8,044 nucleotides of DNA from Nitrospirae bacterium GWC2_42_7 (GTDB lineage Bacteria > Nitrospirota > Thermodesulfovibrionia > Thermodesulfovibrionales > UBA6898), in assembly GCA_001803645.1 (NCBI GenBank), contig MHDW01000031.1, positions 1 through 8,044 of the forward strand. The letters run 5' to 3'. Position 1 is the stretch's first letter. Each line of letters starts with the position of its first letter. The notes under the pieces were generated by a model. It ran no database searches. It was given only the letters and a program-made list of their open reading frames with translations, and was not told the DNA's origin. The position numbers and the translations under genes were made by a program. Positions 6,277-8,044 of this stretch are shown piece after piece.

Positions 6277-6311
6277 TTTTAAATCTGTCCGGAAAGACTT
6301 CTTTAAGGGAG

Positions 6312-7097
6312 TTGGCTTCGATTATTTCTGAATGCGATCTGCTTATAACCAATGATTCAGGGCCGATGCATGTTGGATATGCTGTAGGTATACCTATTGT
6401 TTCTATTTTCGGCTCCACATCTCCTGAACATACAGGACCCGTCGGAAAGAACGATATAGCAATAAGAAAAAATCTGGAATGTTCCCCCTGTTTTGAAAGG
6501 GAATGCAAAAAAAATAATTTAAAGTGTATGGATCTTATAACAGCAGATGAGGTTTTTGAATCTGTAAAAAAACTTGTTAGTTCAGGAAAGGCAGTTTTTT
6601 TTGACAGGGACGGGACACTATGCAGGGACGCAGACTATCTGAAAAGCATGGAAGATCTCGAGATCTTTCCAACAGTCAGCAGATTAAAAAAACTAAAGGA
6701 GAAGGGTTTTTCTCTGTTCGGGGTATCGAACCAGTCGGGGATTGCAAGAGGGTTTATGGACGAAGCTTTTGTAAAGAAGGTCAATGATATCTTTATTGAT
6801 GAATATGCATTTGACGGATTTTACTACTGCCCTCATCATCCTGACGAACACTGTTCCTGCAGAAAACCTGAACCCGGCCTTCTTTTTGACGCAAGGGCAG
6901 ACCACAAGATAGATCTTAAGGCTTCTTTTGTTGTGGGTGACAAAGATATTGATATGCTGCTTGCAAGGTCGGTTGGTGCAAAAGGCATATTGGTCAAAAC
7001 AGGAAAAGAGAATTATTCAGCTAATGCAGATTTTATTGTCAAAGATCTGGAGGAAGCGGTTAAAATAATATCAGATGAAAAAGATCAAACAATATAA
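6312..7097 (+). CDS. gmhB: WaaF C-terminal part fused to GmhB-type D,D-heptose 1,7-bisphosphate 7-phosphatase
   Basis: A two-part reading frame. The first ~96 residues are the end of the GT9 domain: ITNDSGPMH, then GIPIVSIFGSTSPEH, then the C-x2-C-x4-C-x5-C cluster (CSPCFERECKKNNLKC). From about base 6585 the frame is a HAD-IIIA phosphatase. It has FFDRDGTL (nucleophile D at 6603, acid D at 6609), SNQSGIARG, the GmhB zinc site CPHHPDE-H-CSCRKP (C 6828, H 6834, C 6852, C 6858) and VGDKDID. GmhB removes the 7-phosphate from heptose bisphosphate in ADP-heptose synthesis. The frame is open from 6183 and would continue waaF after a -1 shift. TTG 6312 is only the first possible start and has a poorly spaced AAGGGA. 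ATG 6528 could start a free phosphatase. It was probably one WaaF-GmhB fusion before the insertion. Confidence 0.85.
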   Translation: MASIISECDLLITNDSGPMHVGYAVGIPIVSIFGSTSPEHTGPVGKNDIAIRKNLECSPCFERECKKNNLKCMDLITADEVFESVKKLVSSGKAVFFDRDGTLCRDADYLKSMEDLEIFPTVSRLKKLKEKGFSLFGVSNQSGIARGFMDEAFVKKVNDIFIDEYAFDGFYYCPHHPDEHCSCRKPEPGLLFDARADHKIDLKASFVVGDKDIDMLLARSVGAKGILVKTGKENYSANADFIVKDLEEAVKIISDEKDQTI

Positions 7098-8044
7098 AAA
7101 GATCCTTGTTGTTAAGCCGAGTTCCCTTGGCGACATTGTCCATAGCCTGCCTTTTCTGAATTCTTTAAAGTCATGCTTTCCTAAAGCTGAGATCCACTGG
7201 GTTGTAGCAAAGGGCTTTGAGGATATCCTTGAAGAAAATCCGATGATTGACAAACTGATAGTCATAAACAAGGACATGTGGAAGAAGATAAAGAAGGCCG
7301 GTGATACCTTGAGAGAGGTGAAAAGCCTCTTCAGGGAATTAAGAAATGAACGTTATGATCTGGTTGTTGATCTTCAGGGGCTCTTCAGAAGCGGTTTGAT
7401 AACAATGGCAACCCGCGCACCTGAGAGAGTTGGTTTTGCAGAGGCAAGGGAAGGCAGCAGGCTATTTTATAATGTCAGGGTCAAAGGCGGAAAAGAGGTG
7501 CATGCTGTAGACAGATATATGAAGGTAGCAGCCGCCATTGGGTGTGACACCGGAAATATTATTTTTCCTTTCCCGTTGTTCAAAAATGATCTAAAGGAAA
7601 TAAAAAAAATAAAAAGCGGTATGAAGGACTATGCTGTTATCGTACCTGGTGCGAGATGGGACACCAAAATGTGGCCTGCTGAATATTACGGAAAGCTGGC
7701 TTCAATGCTTCCAATGAAGTCTTTTGTAATAGGCAGCAGTAAAGATATGGTGATTGCAGATGAAGTAGTCAAAGCTTCAGAAGGTAAAGCATTTTCGCTT
7801 ATTGGGAAGACAAACCTCAGAGAGTTGGTAGAGATCCTCAGGGATGCGCGTGTGGTTATATCGAATGATACCGGTCCGATGCATATAGCTGCCGGCTTAA
7901 GAGTTCCGGTTGTGGCTATATTCGGCCCTACAAGCCCGGACAGGACTGCGCCTTACGGTCAGGGACATATCATTATCAAAAGCGAAGAAGAATGTGCCCC
8001 TTGTTATAAGAAGAAATGCAGGGATATGAAATGCATGAAAAAAA
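7075..8044 (+). CDS. waaC: ADP-heptose:LPS heptosyltransferase I-like protein, 3' end outside window
   Basis: A GT9 glycosyltransferase, 323 codons visible with no stop reached and near the usual family length. Seen: ILVVKPSSLGDIVHSLP near the N-terminus (D20 aligns with the catalytic Asp13 of E. coli WaaC), DLQGLFRSGL, PGARWDTKMWPAEYY with K198 at the position of the conserved lysine, SLIGKTNLREL, SNDTGPMHIAAGLRVPVVAIFGPTSP (from residue 263), and a cysteine cluster CAPCYKKKCRDMKC close to the end. SSLGDIVHSLP favours WaaC (first heptose onto Kdo) over WaaF. ATG 7075 is the first start after an in-frame stop at 7066-7068. It overlaps the preceding gene by 23 nt, which suggests translational coupling. 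GGAGGAAG (7049-7056) lies rather far upstream. Another heptosyltransferase of the same family cannot be excluded. Confidence 0.88.
   Translation, partial: MKKIKQYKKILVVKPSSLGDIVHSLPFLNSLKSCFPKAEIHWVVAKGFEDILEENPMIDKLIVINKDMWKKIKKAGDTLREVKSLFRELRNERYDLVVDLQGLFRSGLITMATRAPERVGFAEAREGSRLFYNVRVKGGKEVHAVDRYMKVAAAIGCDTGNIIFPFPLFKNDLKEIKKIKSGMKDYAVIVPGARWDTKMWPAEYYGKLASMLPMKSFVIGSSKDMVIADEVVKASEGKAFSLIGKTNLRELVEILRDARVVISNDTGPMHIAAGLRVPVVAIFGPTSPDRTAPYGQGHIIIKSEEECAPCYKKKCRDMKCMKK

Larger units (their letters stand above)
6133..6281. repeat. 149-nt repeat insertion disrupting waaF
   Basis: The codons before it encode NEFV (ending at 6132) and those after it NLSGKTSLREL (from 6282), which join as a normal WaaF segment. 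The 149-nt insert is not a multiple of three and shifts the frame. It contains CTCACCCTCG onward of the 1645-1763 repeat (equivalent to that element's bases 1688-1763), the nested palindrome 6207-6227, and then the heptad repeat 6249-6276. Short A/T-rich ends (TAAAGC on the left, GCTTTTA on the right) are roughly inverted. The exact borders and any target duplication cannot be fixed without a repeat-free relative. Confidence 0.75.

Noticed and set aside
6500..6515. A-run (about eight A) as a programmed slippage site
   Set aside because: The frame on both sides is the same and encodes continuous GT9 sequence, so no shift is needed here.
6528..7097. Independent gmhB gene starting at ATG 6528
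   Set aside because: This is possible after the disruption, but there is no ribosome site and the sequence between 6312 and 6580 is clear WaaF C-terminus in the same frame, so an ancestral fusion is the simpler reading.
2314..7277. Other minus-strand open frames of 67-105 codons inside the kinase, heptosyltransferase and phosphatase genes
   Set aside because: Each lies almost wholly opposite a well-supported plus-strand gene, has no recognisable domain, and is of a length expected by chance.

Overview
The window looks like a piece of chromosome from an anaerobic, LPS-bearing Gram-negative bacterium. It carries a ferredoxin-dependent 2-oxoacid oxidoreductase, two ADP-heptose LPS heptosyltransferases and a large PAS-rich hybrid histidine kinase. 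Moderately AT-rich coding DNA is interrupted by very G/C-rich palindromic repeats. My guess is a Nitrospirota- or Desulfobacterota-like lineage. This rests on gene content and on remembered repeat style, not on a phylogenetic marker. Every gene is on the plus strand; I found no convincing minus-strand gene, tRNA, rRNA, CRISPR array or transposase.

Layout. Positions 1-521 hold the end of korA (oxoacid:ferredoxin oxidoreductase alpha), with a 43-nt palindrome inserted in frame. Next is a 168-nt gap containing a perfect 20-nt palindrome and flanking 10-nt inverted repeats. korB follows (690-1541). A 258-nt gap holds a 119-nt repeat with long terminal inverted arms (1645-1763). Next come a four-helix, histidine-bearing membrane protein (1800-2228) and a soluble PASx4-HisKA-HATPase-REC hybrid kinase (2303-5188). 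A second composite repeat (5229-5336) precedes an LPS-core cluster: a broken heptosyltransferase II gene (5404-6222, resuming at about 6183/6312), whose 3' part is fused to a GmhB-type heptose-bisphosphate phosphatase (to 7097), then a heptosyltransferase I-like gene overlapping it by 23 nt and running off the window (7075-8044).

How the genes relate. KorA and KorB form one enzyme linking 2-oxoacid oxidation or reductive carboxylation to ferredoxin. The LPS genes cover heptose precursor dephosphorylation and transfer of the inner-core heptoses. The kinase and membrane protein are adjacent, but nothing shows that they act together.

The most notable feature is the repeat population. Three related composite elements lie within about 4.6 kb, plus a simpler C/G palindrome in korA. 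Two of the composites carry the same 21-nt palindrome, in opposite orientation, at the equivalent place in an arm. One of them sits inside waaF as part of a 149-nt insert that shifts the frame, and the coding sequence can be rejoined cleanly (V, then N-L-S-G-K-T) if the insert is removed. I see no evidence of a new multi-gene system. The interest lies in repeat mobility into genes and the waaF-gmhB fusion.
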